Shown here: one piece after another, positions 26,157-35,471 of the stretch
Layout of the letters: each line of letters begins with the position of its first letter
How positions within the stretch are numbered: the first letter of the stretch is position 1
NCBI GenBank assembly: GCA_963772065.1
Contig: CAVYVZ010000010.1
Location: forward strand, 496,001-560,000
Length of the DNA stretch: 64,000 nucleotides
DNA from: CAVYVZ01 sp963772065
GTDB lineage: Bacteria; Acidobacteriota; Vicinamibacteria; Vicinamibacterales; UBA2999
Direction of reading: 5' to 3'
Program-made: the position numbers and the translations under genes
Notes under the pieces: model-generated
Told to the model about the DNA's origin: nothing
Seen by the model: only the letters and a program-made list of their open reading frames with translations
Databases searched by the model: none

Positions 26157-27701
26157 ATGCGCGCTCATATGCGACACCTCATCGCCGTTCTCGTGTTGCT
26201 TCTCCCGCTCGGCCAGGCGACCGCCCAGCAGCCATCGCCATCGGCACCGGCGGCGGCTCCTGCCGCGACCACGGCCGCGGCCGACGTCAAGGAGACGACA
26301 TCCGTCACGAAGCACGCGATCGACATCGGCGGCCAGCGACTCGCCTACACGGCCACGGCAGGCACGATCGTCCTCCGCGACGACAAGAACAAAGCCGAGG
26401 CGAGCGTCTTCTACGTCGCATACACGCGCGACGATGTGACCGACCGCGCGCGGAGGCCGATCTTCTACTCGTTCAACGGCGGCCCGGGCACCGCGTCGGT
26501 GTGGATGCACATGGGCTTTACCGGACCGCGCAAGGTCGTCTACGACGACGAGGGGATGATGCCCGCGCCGCCGTTCCGCCTGGCGAACAACGATCACGCG
26601 ATCCTCGACATCGCCGACATCGTCTTCATCGACCCGGTTGGAACGGGATACAGCCGCATGGCGCCGGGAGAGGACGCGCACAAGTTTCACGGCGTGATGG
26701 AGGACATCCGGTCGGTCGGCGAGTTCATCCGCTTGTACACCACGCGCAACAGCCGGTGGGACTCACCCAAGTTCCTCATCGGCGAAAGCTACGGCACGAC
26801 GCGCGCGGCGGGTCTGGTGAACCACATGCAGCAGACCCACCAGATGTATTTCAACGGCGTCATTCAGGTGTCGATGACGCCGCTCGACTATCAGACGGGA
26901 AGCGAGCTCGGCGCCGCGTTGTCGTTGCCGCACTACACCGCAACGGCGTGGTATCACAAGGCGCTTCCCCAGGACCTCCAGGCGAAGCCGCTGCGCGCCG
27001 TGCTGCAGGAATCCGAACAGTACGCGCTCGGCGCCTACCTCGATGCGCTCGTCAAGGGCGACCTGCTTGCGAAGGCCGAGCGCGACACCGTCGCCACCCA
27101 GGTAGGCCGCCTTGCCGGCCTGTCGAAGGAGTACGTCGTCAACAACAACCTGAGGATCGATCGCGCGCGGTTCCGGAAGGAGCTGCTGCGGACCCGCGGT
27201 CTGACGGTTGGCCGGCTCGACAGCCGTTACACCGGCGTCGATCGCGACGCGGCCGGCGCCACGAACGAGTACGACCCGGCGATGGAGGCGTGGAACGGTC
27301 CGTTCGCCGCCGTGATCAACGACTACTTCCGCGACGAGCTGAAGTGGGAGACCGACGCGAAGTACAACATCTGGGGCGACGTCCGGCCGTGGCGCCGCGA
27401 TCCCGCCACGAACACCGGCGAGATGCTTCGCGCGGCGATGACCCAGAACCCCTTTCTGCGCGTGCTCGTGCTGGCCTCGTACTACGACGCGGCCACCGAC
27501 TACTTCACGGCGCAGTACGTGATGTCACACCTCGATCCGAGCGGTTCGATCAAGGACCGCATTTCCTTCGCGTTCTACGAGAGCGGCCACATGATGTACG
27601 TCAGGAAGTCCGATCTCGGGAAGGCAAAGAAGGACGTCTCCGAGTTCGTCCAGCAGACGCTCGTGAAGGCCCCTTCGCGCCAGACTACGCCGCAGGAATA
27701 G
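26157..27701 (+). CDS. Peptidase S10, serine carboxypeptidase, exported
   Basis: A 514-residue alpha/beta-hydrolase peptidase that removes C-terminal residues. A signal peptide (LIAVLVLLLPLGQATAQQ) and a Pro/Ala-rich linker precede the domain. PIFYSFNGGPGTASVWMHMG is the oxyanion region, FLIGESYGTTRAAGL holds the catalytic serine, SYYDAATDYF the aspartate, and FAFYESGHMMYVR the histidine. The ATG at 26157 is preferred because AGGAGG ends seven bases before it; an upstream ATG at 26127 lacks a site. It is divergent from the DUF1553 operon. Confidence 0.9.
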   Translation: MRAHMRHLIAVLVLLLPLGQATAQQPSPSAPAAAPAATTAAADVKETTSVTKHAIDIGGQRLAYTATAGTIVLRDDKNKAEASVFYVAYTRDDVTDRARRPIFYSFNGGPGTASVWMHMGFTGPRKVVYDDEGMMPAPPFRLANNDHAILDIADIVFIDPVGTGYSRMAPGEDAHKFHGVMEDIRSVGEFIRLYTTRNSRWDSPKFLIGESYGTTRAAGLVNHMQQTHQMYFNGVIQVSMTPLDYQTGSELGAALSLPHYTATAWYHKALPQDLQAKPLRAVLQESEQYALGAYLDALVKGDLLAKAERDTVATQVGRLAGLSKEYVVNNNLRIDRARFRKELLRTRGLTVGRLDSRYTGVDRDAAGATNEYDPAMEAWNGPFAAVINDYFRDELKWETDAKYNIWGDVRPWRRDPATNTGEMLRAAMTQNPFLRVLVLASYYDAATDYFTAQYVMSHLDPSGSIKDRISFAFYESGHMMYVRKSDLGKAKKDVSEFVQQTLVKAPSRQTTPQE

Positions 27702-27711
27702 AGGACGTGCG

Positions 27712-27745
27712 CTCGCGTCGTGCCGCCTCAGCGGCGCGACGCGAG
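27712..27745. terminator. Long GC hairpin between convergent genes
   Basis: CTCGCGTCGTGCCGC pairs with GCGGCGCGACGCGAG (one G-T mismatch) around a CTCA loop. It starts ten bases after the S10 peptidase stop and includes the last codons of the converging small membrane gene. No T-tract is present, so termination is only likely. Confidence 0.4.
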
Positions 27746-27982
27746 GTAACCGGCCAGCGCGGCAAGGCCGCCGGCGAGAATGACGGCGCGGATCACGCGG
27801 AACAGGCTGAACACCCAGGCGATCCCGATGCCGAGGGCCGCCCACTGGACCCACCACTCGCCGCCGATCATCCAGTTGATCAGGAACAGAAACGCCAGAA
27901 TCAACGGCCCCTTGAAGAGAAACCCGACGGCGTCCATGGTCTTTTTCACGACCAGCCTCCCTCCTGGGAAATAGTGACGCAA
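27728..27982 (-). CDS. Small hypothetical membrane protein
   Basis: An 84-residue protein with two or three hydrophobic segments: VGFLFKGPLILAFLFLINWMIGG, WVQWAALGIGIAWVFSLFRVI and AVILAGGLAALAGYLAS. The middle resembles two-helix 2TM-domain proteins. A shorter start at the GTG before KKTMDAV is possible and would remove an odd hydrophilic lead. It converges on the S10 gene and shares the hairpin there. Function is unknown. Confidence 0.6.
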   Translation of the reverse strand: MRHYFPGGRLVVKKTMDAVGFLFKGPLILAFLFLINWMIGGEWWVQWAALGIGIAWVFSLFRVIRAVILAGGLAALAGYLASRR

Positions 27983-28116
27983 ACCGGTGGGGGATGTTTC
28001 GTGACGGGTGTCACCCGGCGAAGTTTACATTCTCCGTGCAATTGTGCTTGACGCGGTGCGGCGGCTGACGCAATATCGCCGGCCGCTTGGTTTCGTCATC
28101 TCCGGAGGCCATCCGA

Positions 28117-29835
28117 ATGAAGAGATTACTTCTGACCCTGGTTGTGGTTGCCTCGCTCGTCGCCGTTCTGGCGCCCCCTGTCGTGGCCAACAAGGGAGGC
28201 GCCGGATCCGCGCGCCTTCAGCTGGTCGAGGCGACGCTCGGGACTCTGCAGAAAGCCATTCAGACGAAGCTCGTCACGATCGAGCAGCTCACGCAGATGT
28301 ATCTGGCGCGCATCGCCGCGTACGACGATGCAGGTCCAGGCATAAACGCGTTCCTGCACGTGAACGCCAATGCCGCTGCCGCGGCGCGGCAACTCGACGC
28401 CCTTCGTCATCCGGGCATTGCTCGCAGTCCCCTCTACGGCATCCCGGTGCTGCTCAAGGACAACATCGACACCGCAGACATGCCGACTACGGCAGGAAGC
28501 GTCGCTCTCGCCGGATCGATTCCGCCCGACGATGCGTTCATCACCCAGAAGCTGCGCGAGGCTGGCGCCGTCATTATCGGCAAGGCGACGCTGACCGAGT
28601 TCGCGAACTTCATCGCGCTCGGCATGCCGACCGGGTACAGCTCGCTCGGCCTCTACGGCTTCAATCCCTACGATCCGAGGCCGCTGCCCGGTGGTGACGG
28701 ACGTCCAGTGCTCCAGACCGGTGGATCGAGCTCCGGCTCCGGCATCGGCGTCAACGCGAACCTTGCCGCGATCGCGATCGGCACCGAAACATCCGGCTCG
28801 ATTCTCAGCCCCGCAAACGCCAATGGCGTCGCCGGCATCAAGCCGACGGTGGGACTCGTCAGCCGCGACGGAATCATCCCGATCACGGCCGACCAGGATA
28901 CGGCAGGTCCGATCACGCGAACTGTCGCTGACGCAGCGGTCTTGCTTGGCGTGATCGCTGGCTACGATCCTAACGATGCCGCCACAGCGGCGTGTCTGAC
29001 GCCGGGCAACTGCTTCAGCGACTACACGCAGTTCCTCGACGAAGATGCGCTGCAGGGTGCACGAATCGCGGTGTTCACGCCGCGTCCGCCTTCGGCTGCG
29101 CTTCCGGCAAATCGCCAGGCACTCCTCGATGCCGCCATCGCAGTCTTGAGGGCACAAGGTGCGTATGTCGAAGTTCTTGCTCCGGAGCGAATACCGGTTC
29201 AACCCGGCGCATGTGTGAGCTACCCGATCCCGACCGCTCCGACGCCACCGGCGCCGCCGAACGTGCTCTGTTCGGCGGTATTGCTCTACGGTCAAAAGCG
29301 TGACCTGAATGCCTACTTGGCAGGAACGCCCGCTGCACCGCATCACACGATTGCGGAGATCGTCGCCTTCAACAGTACGTTCGTGCCGCCCATGAAATAT
29401 GGACAGGCAATTTTCGAGGCCGCGACGCAGGTCAATACCGATCCAGGCAGCGCGGACACGCTGCGATACCTCGCCGATCGCGAACGCGACCTGCTTGTTT
29501 CTCGTGACGTGTTGCATGCCATCTACGACGGCGCTGATGGAGTGAAGGGCACGTCTGATGATTTCGACGCCATCCTCGCCGTCGGGAATACATTTGCAGC
29601 GGCTCCGGCAAAGGCTGGCTTCCCAACAGTCACCGTTCCCGGAGGATTCATTCTCGCGGGCCCGGGCGACCCGCCGATCGCAGGACCATTCCCGCAGACA
29701 ATCTCTTTCTCGGGTCCGGCATTCTCGGAGCCGACATTGATCGCTCTCGGCTACGCATTCGAGCAGGCGACGCGCCATCGTCGTCCACCGGTCAGCACGC
29801 CGCCGCTGCCAAGCGACACGGTGACGCGACCGTGA
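28117..29835 (+). CDS. Amidase (amidase-signature family), exported
   Basis: A 572-residue amide hydrolase. The signal peptide is MKRLLLTLVVVASLVAVLAPPVVA. The Ser-cisSer-Lys triad is present: Lys in YGIPVLLKDNIDT, the cis-Ser in QTGGSSSGSGIG, and the nucleophile Ser in IGTETSGSILSPA. The N-terminal IEQLTQMYLARIAAYD and the C-terminal GFPTVTVPGG fit the peptide-amidase/glutamyl-tRNA-amidotransferase-A fold. CGGAGG lies about ten bases before the ATG at 28117. The signal peptide argues for action on external peptides or amides, not tRNA. A hairpin follows the stop. Confidence 0.9.
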   Translation: MKRLLLTLVVVASLVAVLAPPVVANKGGAGSARLQLVEATLGTLQKAIQTKLVTIEQLTQMYLARIAAYDDAGPGINAFLHVNANAAAAARQLDALRHPGIARSPLYGIPVLLKDNIDTADMPTTAGSVALAGSIPPDDAFITQKLREAGAVIIGKATLTEFANFIALGMPTGYSSLGLYGFNPYDPRPLPGGDGRPVLQTGGSSSGSGIGVNANLAAIAIGTETSGSILSPANANGVAGIKPTVGLVSRDGIIPITADQDTAGPITRTVADAAVLLGVIAGYDPNDAATAACLTPGNCFSDYTQFLDEDALQGARIAVFTPRPPSAALPANRQALLDAAIAVLRAQGAYVEVLAPERIPVQPGACVSYPIPTAPTPPAPPNVLCSAVLLYGQKRDLNAYLAGTPAAPHHTIAEIVAFNSTFVPPMKYGQAIFEAATQVNTDPGSADTLRYLADRERDLLVSRDVLHAIYDGADGVKGTSDDFDAILAVGNTFAAAPAKAGFPTVTVPGGFILAGPGDPPIAGPFPQTISFSGPAFSEPTLIALGYAFEQATRHRRPPVSTPPLPSDTVTRP

Positions 29836-29849
29836 CCGATTGACCTTAC

Positions 29850-29896
29850 GATCCTGGCGCGGGGATCACAGTTTCACGCACCCTCGCGCCAGGATC
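29850..29896. terminator. Stem-loop after the amidase gene
   Basis: GATCCTGGCGCG at 29850-29861 is perfectly inverted at 29885-29896 around a 23-base loop, beginning 14 bases after the amidase stop. The stem is stable but only a short TTGT follows, so it may act with Rho or protect the 3' end. Confidence 0.4.
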
Positions 29897-29959
29897 CGTT
29901 GTCATAGCCCGCCGCATCGCCGCCGCCAGGCTGGCACCGAATTCGCCTCCAACGCACCC

Positions 29960-30475
29960 ATGACCAGTGCTCGGCACGTCATAGGCGTCACCGCCATTTC
30001 GAGCCTGCTCCTCGCGCCAGGCGCCTTCGGCGCGGACGAACGCGCCGACGTGCGCGTCCATGTCGTAGAGGATCGGATGTACGGCCGCGTGGCGTACAGA
30101 TACTCGATCGAAAATAACAGCTCGACGCATTCGATCGTCGCGCTCCGCGTCGGCGAGGACTCGCGCCGCGCGCGTGCGCAGCTGCGGCAGCCTCCGTACG
30201 GATGGACTCACGAGCGCGGGCTTCCGATCGGCAGCGCCCTCGCGCCGGACGGGTGGACCGTCGAGGCGGTGCGTGAAGATGACGAGGCGCTGTGGTTCGT
30301 CGAGTGGTTCGCGGCCGAAGCGGACGAGACGCTGGACATCGCACCTGGCGAGATGCGCGATGGGTTCAGCTTGATTGTCTTCGACGCGGCACCCGAATAC
30401 CTGAGCAGCTCCTGGACGGTCGTGTTCGACAACGGCGCCCGCGCGTCGGCGCAGCTGGAGCGCGACGAGCGATAG
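29960..30475 (+). CDS. Secreted hypothetical protein
   Basis: A 171-residue protein with a signal peptide (HVIGVTAISSLLLAPGAFGA). The mature part starts DVRVHVVEDRMYGRVAYRYSIENNSSTHSIVALRVGED and looks like a small beta-sandwich. YGWTHERGLPIGSALAPDGW and LDIAPGEMRDGFSLIVFDAAPEYLSSSWTVVFDNG continue in the same style. No family is recognised. The ATG at 29960 is chosen for the signal peptide. It stands alone between the amidase and a receiver-like protein. Confidence 0.55.
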   Translation: MTSARHVIGVTAISSLLLAPGAFGADERADVRVHVVEDRMYGRVAYRYSIENNSSTHSIVALRVGEDSRRARAQLRQPPYGWTHERGLPIGSALAPDGWTVEAVREDDEALWFVEWFAAEADETLDIAPGEMRDGFSLIVFDAAPEYLSSSWTVVFDNGARASAQLERDER

Positions 30476-30613
30476 TCGGATTTTCTGAATTGGCGCCGCC
30501 TTTAGGCATCGATTTTCCTGGCTCAGCCGTCGGCAACGAGGCAGATTCACCCCGTTTTTCCGCCGTGCCCAAAGGCATCGCTCTTGCCCAATCAGCTGGC
30601 AGGAGATGTTTCG

Positions 30614-30991
30614 ATGGATCCGCTCAGCACTCGCCGCCGTTCCGTTCTGCCGGTTCTGTACATAGGCCGCGATCTCACGCGCCGGGCGCATGAGTCGCTG
30701 GCTGCCCATCGCATCGGCGTTCTCGTAGCCGAGGACTCCGCGCGTGCTCACCGTCTGCTGCAGCACTTTCGCGTCGCGGCCATCGTTTTCGCGGCGCCCG
30801 ATCTGCCAGGGGTGAATGCGCTGACCGAGAAGAGGATTCCGATCATCGTGCTTGCCGCGCGGGATGCGGTCTGCGATCTCGATACCGTGACGATTCTCCG
30901 GCGCGAAGCCGACGCGCAGCAATTGGCGGCGGTGATTCACGGCGTCGTGAGACGCGACCTGACGAGCGAGACGACGCGCGAAGCCGCCTGA
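30614..30991 (+). CDS. Receiver-like hypothetical protein
   Basis: A 125-residue protein shaped like a response-regulator receiver domain: VLYIGRDLTRRAHESLAAHRIGVLVAEDSARAHRLLQHFRVAAIVFAAPDLPGVNALTEKRIPIIVLAARD. The spot where the phospho-accepting aspartate should sit reads AIVFAAPDLPG, so phosphorylation in the usual way is doubtful. No output domain or kinase is nearby. AGGAGA precedes the ATG at 30614. The assignment rests on secondary-structure pattern only. Confidence 0.5.
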   Translation: MDPLSTRRRSVLPVLYIGRDLTRRAHESLAAHRIGVLVAEDSARAHRLLQHFRVAAIVFAAPDLPGVNALTEKRIPIIVLAARDAVCDLDTVTILRREADAQQLAAVIHGVVRRDLTSETTREAA

Positions 30992-31003
30992 CCGCTGTCT
31001 GCG

Positions 31004-32245
31004 TCAGCTGACGACCCCTTCCGCGCCGCGAACCGCCACGTGGCGGCGCGTGATCTTCGCGATTGCCGGCGTGCCTGCCTGCCGCATCACCATCTGCAGC
31101 TCTCGGCGAAGAATGTCGAGCACCGCCGCCACGCCTTCCTGCCCGAACGCAGCCAGACCCCAGATGTAAGGCCGTCCCACGCCAACCGCCGTCGCGCCGA
31201 GCGCGAGCGCCTTGAAGATGTCGGTGCCGCGCCGCACCCCTCCATCAATCACGATCGGCACACGCCCGCCGATTCCGGCGGCCACCTCCGGCAGGCACTC
31301 GATCGTCGGACGCAGGCTCTCCTCGGCGCGGCCGCCGTGATTCGACACGACGATGCCGTCCGCGCCGTACTCGACGGCAAGCTCCGCATCCTCGCGCGTG
31401 ACGATGCCCTTCAGGAGCACTTTCATGCGGGTCGCGTCCTTCAGGCGCTTCACATAGTCCCACGTGAAGCCGGTCAGGCCGGGATTGCGTTCGGACGTGC
31501 GCTCTACCGAAGGAAACTCGGCGATCATCGGACGCCGCCTGTTGTCGGTCGACGCGTTGCCTCCGATGTGGCACATCGTGCAGTCCCGCGAGTCGGCGCG
31601 GCGTCCGCGCGCCACGGTCTCCCGATTGTTGCCACCGAGGAGATCGATCGTCCACACGAGCGCGGGAGATCCCGCGGCCTCCGCACGTCTGATCATCTTC
31701 AACGTCTCGTTCCACTGTGGACGGGCGTAAAGTTGGAACCACACCGGCTCGCCTGGCCGGGCGGCGTTGATGTCCTCGATTGACGTGGTGGCGACCGTCG
31801 AGAGCATTTGCAGATGTCCCTTCGCGGCGCGCGCGACCGCCAGCTCGCCCTCGGCGTGAAAAGCTTTTTGACTTCCGACCGGGCACAGGACGATCGGCGT
31901 GAGCCAGCTCTTGCCGAGCAGCGTCACCGACGTATCTGGGATCGGGATGTCGACGAGGCGCCGCATGCGAAGCTGGATGCGCCCGTAGCCCTCTCGATTC
32001 GCGCGCACGGTCAGGTCGTCGTCGGTCCCGGTCGCGAGATACGCGAAGTGCGCCGGCGGCAGGTTTCGGCGCGCGATCGGCTCGAAATCCATGACGTTGA
32101 GCGCGTCTTTCGCCGAGGTGAGCGTTGGCTCGCCCTGCAGCGCCGCCAGGAGCGACGAAGACAGTTGCGCGCACGAGAGAGCCGGGCTCGCCGCGAGAAA
32201 CTGCAGAAAGCGGCGGCGACTCGGCACGGATGATGTCGGGAGCAT
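31004..32245 (-). CDS. FMN-dependent alpha-hydroxy-acid oxidase/dehydrogenase, Tat-exported
   Basis: A 413-residue (S)-2-hydroxy-acid oxidising enzyme of the lactate dehydrogenase/glycolate oxidase family. The twin-arginine-like lead SRRRFLQFLAASPAL is unusual, as most relatives are cytoplasmic. The FMN barrel shows HFAYLATGTDDDLTVRANREGY, IVLCPVGSQKAFHAEGELAVARAAK, the active-site VSNHGGRAEES with catalytic His and Arg, and IDGGVRRGTDIFKALALGATAVGVGRPYIWGLAAFGQEGV. A Cys-bearing DSRDCTMCHIGG insert, CxxCH-like, lies in the middle and could be redox-active. It is divergent from an FAD oxidoreductase also carrying a Tat signal. Confidence 0.85.
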   Translation of the reverse strand: MLPTSSVPSRRRFLQFLAASPALSCAQLSSSLLAALQGEPTLTSAKDALNVMDFEPIARRNLPPAHFAYLATGTDDDLTVRANREGYGRIQLRMRRLVDIPIPDTSVTLLGKSWLTPIVLCPVGSQKAFHAEGELAVARAAKGHLQMLSTVATTSIEDINAARPGEPVWFQLYARPQWNETLKMIRRAEAAGSPALVWTIDLLGGNNRETVARGRRADSRDCTMCHIGGNASTDNRRRPMIAEFPSVERTSERNPGLTGFTWDYVKRLKDATRMKVLLKGIVTREDAELAVEYGADGIVVSNHGGRAEESLRPTIECLPEVAAGIGGRVPIVIDGGVRRGTDIFKALALGATAVGVGRPYIWGLAAFGQEGVAAVLDILRRELQMVMRQAGTPAIAKITRRHVAVRGAEGVVS

Positions 32246-32324
32246 CGCCCGAATATACGGGGAGGAGCGTATCCGCGCAACCGCGCTTGACTGCGGCGAG
32301 CGGACACGGTATCCCTTCCTCGGC

Positions 32325-34191
32325 ATGCACGAGAAGATCACACGGCGCGACTTCCTGAACGCAACCCTCATTGCGTCTGGAGGTGCGGTGCTCAGCGCCG
32401 CCGCGCCGATTGATTCGCTCGCACAGGGCCGCAACGAGTTCGACGGCTACGGCGGCATCGGCGACTACGCACGCGCCAACGGCAACACTTTCGATGTCGT
32501 CACCATCGGCCACAAACTGCGCGACGGCGCGTACGCTCGCGTGGACCCCGGCAGCGCGCTGTCGGCGGGTTCATTCGACTGCGTCATCGTCGGAGGCGGG
32601 ATCAGCGGCCTCGCCGCAGCACTCTTCTTTCATCGACGAAAGGCCGGACCAGGCACGTGCCTCGTCCTCGATGACCATGCGATGTTCGGCGGGCTGGCCC
32701 GCGCCAACGAATTCGAGGTCGACGGTGAACGCCTGATTGCGAATCAGGCGTCGGCGATGTTCTTTCCGCCTCTCCCCGGGACCTTCCTGTCGGAGTTCTA
32801 TCCGTCGATCGGCATAGACCTTGGCCCGATCGCGTACCAGACGTGGGCGGGCCCGAATCCGGAGATGCCAATCGGGCGGACGCCGTACTTCGCCGGCGGC
32901 CGCACGTCTGCGTTCTATTTCGGCGACCGGTTCGGACGCGCCGTCGGGGCAGCTGCTCGTCGATCCCTGGGGGACGCGGCTGGAAGGTGCGCCGATCTCC
33001 GAGGATGCGCGCCGTGAGCTGCTGAAGATGGCCGACACGCGAGGCGTTCGAGCTCGATCGCAGCCGAAGGAGCACGGCGACGCGGCCTCGCGGATGCTCG
33101 ACAGCATCAGCCTCGAGCAACATCTCATGGATCAGTACGGCATCAGCGCCGCGACCGTGCGGACGTTCCTGTCACCGGTCGCGGGCGGAGGATCGGGACT
33201 CGGCGCTGACGTCCTCTCCGCGTACGCGGACTACGCGGCCGACGTGCTGCTGCCGTGGGACTACGCGCAGGGCTCGCAGATGTTTCCCGGCGGGAACGCC
33301 GGCGTCGCGAGGCATCTGGTCAGGACGCTCATCGCCGATGCCGTGCCGGGACCGAACACGCGCGAGCAGGTTGCGCGAACGCGTGTGCGTCTGCGCGCGC
33401 TGGATCGGCCGGGGCAGGCGACGCGCGTCCGGACCGGCTGCACGGTCATCTCCGTTCAGCACGACGGCGGCGTTGACCGCGCGCCCAGCGTGACCGTGCT
33501 CTACACGCGCGGAGGCAAGGTTCACCGCGTCCGCGCGCGCTCGGTCATCATGGCTGGCGGGAGCTGGACGTCGAGGCACGTCGTCCGCGACCTTCCCTCC
33601 TCGCACCGCGAGGCGTACGCGCAGTTCCATCGATCGCCGTGCCTCGTCGCGAACGTCGCGGTCAGGCATTGGCGCTTTCTCTACGACCTCGGCATTCACG
33701 AATGCCGATGGTTCGAGGGTATCGGCAATTACCTGGCGGTGCGGCGCACCGCCACGTCCGGGCCGGTGTCGCCGACGATTTCACCCGACTCGCCCACCGT
33801 GCTGACGTTGAAGATTCTGTTCTCGTATCCGGGAGAGCCTTTGCCCGCGCAGGTATCGCGCGGCCGCGCCGAGCTGCTCGGCACCACCTTCCGCGAGTAC
33901 GAGCGCCGGATCCGCGAGCACCTGACGGCCATGTTCGGACGCGCCGGCTTCGACGCGCGGCGCGACATCGCGGGGATCATCCTGAATCGCTGGGGGCATG
34001 CCTACCTCAGCCCCCAGCCGGGATTCTTCTTCGGCCGCGACGGACAGCCGGCGCCTGGAGAGATCCTTCGAACGCAGCCGGTCGGCCGCATCGCGTTTGC
34101 GAACTCGGACGTGACCGGCATCATGGATCACCGCACGTCGATTCTCGAGGCCGACCGCGCGGCGCGGCAGGTGCACGACCGCCTCACCTGA
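32325..34191 (+). CDS. FAD/NAD(P)-binding oxidoreductase with Tat signal, frameshifted
   Basis: The lead KITRRDFLNATLIASGGAVLS is a twin-arginine signal. A dinucleotide-binding motif DCVIVGGGISGLAAALFFHRR and GGLARANEFEVDG follow. The frame shifts near 32935, after FYFGD, and resumes as SDAPSGQLLVDPWGTRLEGAPISEDARRELL. The second part has YGISAATVRTFLSPVAGGGSGLGAD, DYAQGSQMFPGGNAGVARHLVRTL, VIMAGGSWTSRHVV and a C-terminal RIAFANSDVTGIMDHRTSILEADRAA typical of amine-oxidase-like flavoproteins. The joined length is about 620 residues. Substrate is unknown. It shares a short divergent promoter region with the FMN enzyme. Confidence 0.72.
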
Positions 34192-34407
34192 TCCCACTGG
34201 CGCGATGCCGGTACGGTAAGACGAATTGCATTTTCTTCATTCTGCACGCTTGCGCGCCACGACCGCCGACGCCCGTTCAGGCCTGTGCCGGCGGTTGGCA
34301 GACGTCAATCCTGTATAAAAGCATCGTCCAGCGCGCAGATCCGTACCCCGAATCGTGTTTGTGTAATCCCGCGGCCACTGGCACAGCAGGTGCACCGTTC
34401 GCGCGGC

Positions 34408-34881
34408 GTGTTGAAACATCTTTGGCCGCGGGTGCGCCGGTCGATCCGTGACACCAGCGGGGCCAGCCTCGCCGAGGCCGCGCTCATCGTGCCGGTCCTG
34501 GCGTTCATGTCGTTCGCCATCGTCGATTTCGCGATGGTCTTCTACGCATATCTTGCGCTGGAAAACGGCGTGAGCCTGGCCACCCGCTACGCGGTGACGG
34601 GCCAGCAGATCGCCGGCCAGACTCGCGAGCAATCGATCATGGCGGCGATGCGGGACGCGACGCCGACGCTCACGATCGCCGACACGGCGTTCACGTTCAC
34701 GCATCTGCCGGTGGGAGGGGCCGCATGGCTCGCAGGCGCCGGTGTCGAGGGTGAGATCGGGAAGGTGACCGTCGACTACAACTGGACGCTGCTGACCCCG
34801 ATGATCGGGCAGCTGTTCCCGGGCGGTAACTTCAACATCCGCGTCGAGTCGGCCATGAGGAACGAGAAGAGGTTCAATTGA
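34408..34881 (+). CDS. TadE-like pilus assembly protein
   Basis: A 157-residue protein with the TadE signature: a basic lead, then GASLAEAALIVPVLAFMSFAIVDFAMVFYAYLALENGVSLATRYAVTG. In this family a prepilin-type cleavage before a conserved Glu is followed by a long hydrophobic helix, and the proteins are minor pilins of Tad/Flp pili. The GTG at 34408 was chosen; TTG at 34411 is an alternative. A TATAAA hexamer lies near 34314. The stop overlaps the next gene. No TadA, TadB, TadC or secretin gene is in the window. Confidence 0.8.
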   Translation: MLKHLWPRVRRSIRDTSGASLAEAALIVPVLAFMSFAIVDFAMVFYAYLALENGVSLATRYAVTGQQIAGQTREQSIMAAMRDATPTLTIADTAFTFTHLPVGGAAWLAGAGVEGEIGKVTVDYNWTLLTPMIGQLFPGGNFNIRVESAMRNEKRFN

Positions 34882-35471
34882 CGGGACTGCGGCGTCGTGT
34901 CTCGGCGACTTCCGGTCAGGGTCTCGTGGAGTTCGCACTGACGCTGCCGGTCATGCTCGTGGTGGCGCTTGGCGTCATCGAGGTGAGCTACGCGCTGCTC
35001 GACCAGCACGTGGTGACCAAGCTCGCGCGTGAAGGCTCGAACCTGATCTCGCGAGACACGAGCATCCAGGATGCCGTGACGGCGCTAAAGAGCATGAGCA
35101 CCCGCCCGGTCGACTTCACCACCGATGCCAAGGTGATCTTCTCGGTGATCATGAGGGTTCCGACCGTGGGGGCGACGAACTTCAACAAGGACGTGCTCCG
35201 CCAGCGTCACGAGTACGGCAACCTCGCGGGCGTTCAGAGCACTTTGCAGACGGTGGGGAACGGCGCGTTCCGCGGCGCCCCCGACTATGAGGCCGTGAAC
35301 TCCGACAACGACGCGAACCTGCAGATCACGAACATGCCGGCGAACCTGGTCGTCCCGCTCGGCGGGATGATTTACGTCACCGAGGTGTATACGAAGCACC
35401 CGCTGATCACCCCCTTCGATAAATGGGGGATCACGGTGCCGACCACCCTGTATTCGATCGCCTTCTTCTGA
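34878..35471 (+). CDS. TadE/TadG-like pilus assembly protein
   Basis: A 197-residue minor pilin-like protein. GQGLVEFALTLPVMLVVALGVIEVSYALLDQHVVTKLAREGSNLISR is the standard TadE helix with the Glu-Phe pair. The rest is an exported domain with FTTDAKVIFSVIMRVPT and MIYVTEVYTKHPLITPFDKWGI, ending in hydrophobic SIAFF. It starts at a TTG overlapping the previous stop, and its own stop shares a base with the next ATG, so three pilus genes form one unit. Confidence 0.82.
   Translation: MTGLRRRVSATSGQGLVEFALTLPVMLVVALGVIEVSYALLDQHVVTKLAREGSNLISRDTSIQDAVTALKSMSTRPVDFTTDAKVIFSVIMRVPTVGATNFNKDVLRQRHEYGNLAGVQSTLQTVGNGAFRGAPDYEAVNSDNDANLQITNMPANLVVPLGGMIYVTEVYTKHPLITPFDKWGITVPTTLYSIAFF

Noticed and set aside
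30481..30613. The intergenic stretch before the receiver-like gene examined for a riboswitch
   Set aside because: Two loose GGCATCG repeats are present but no known riboswitch core or strong stem was recognised.
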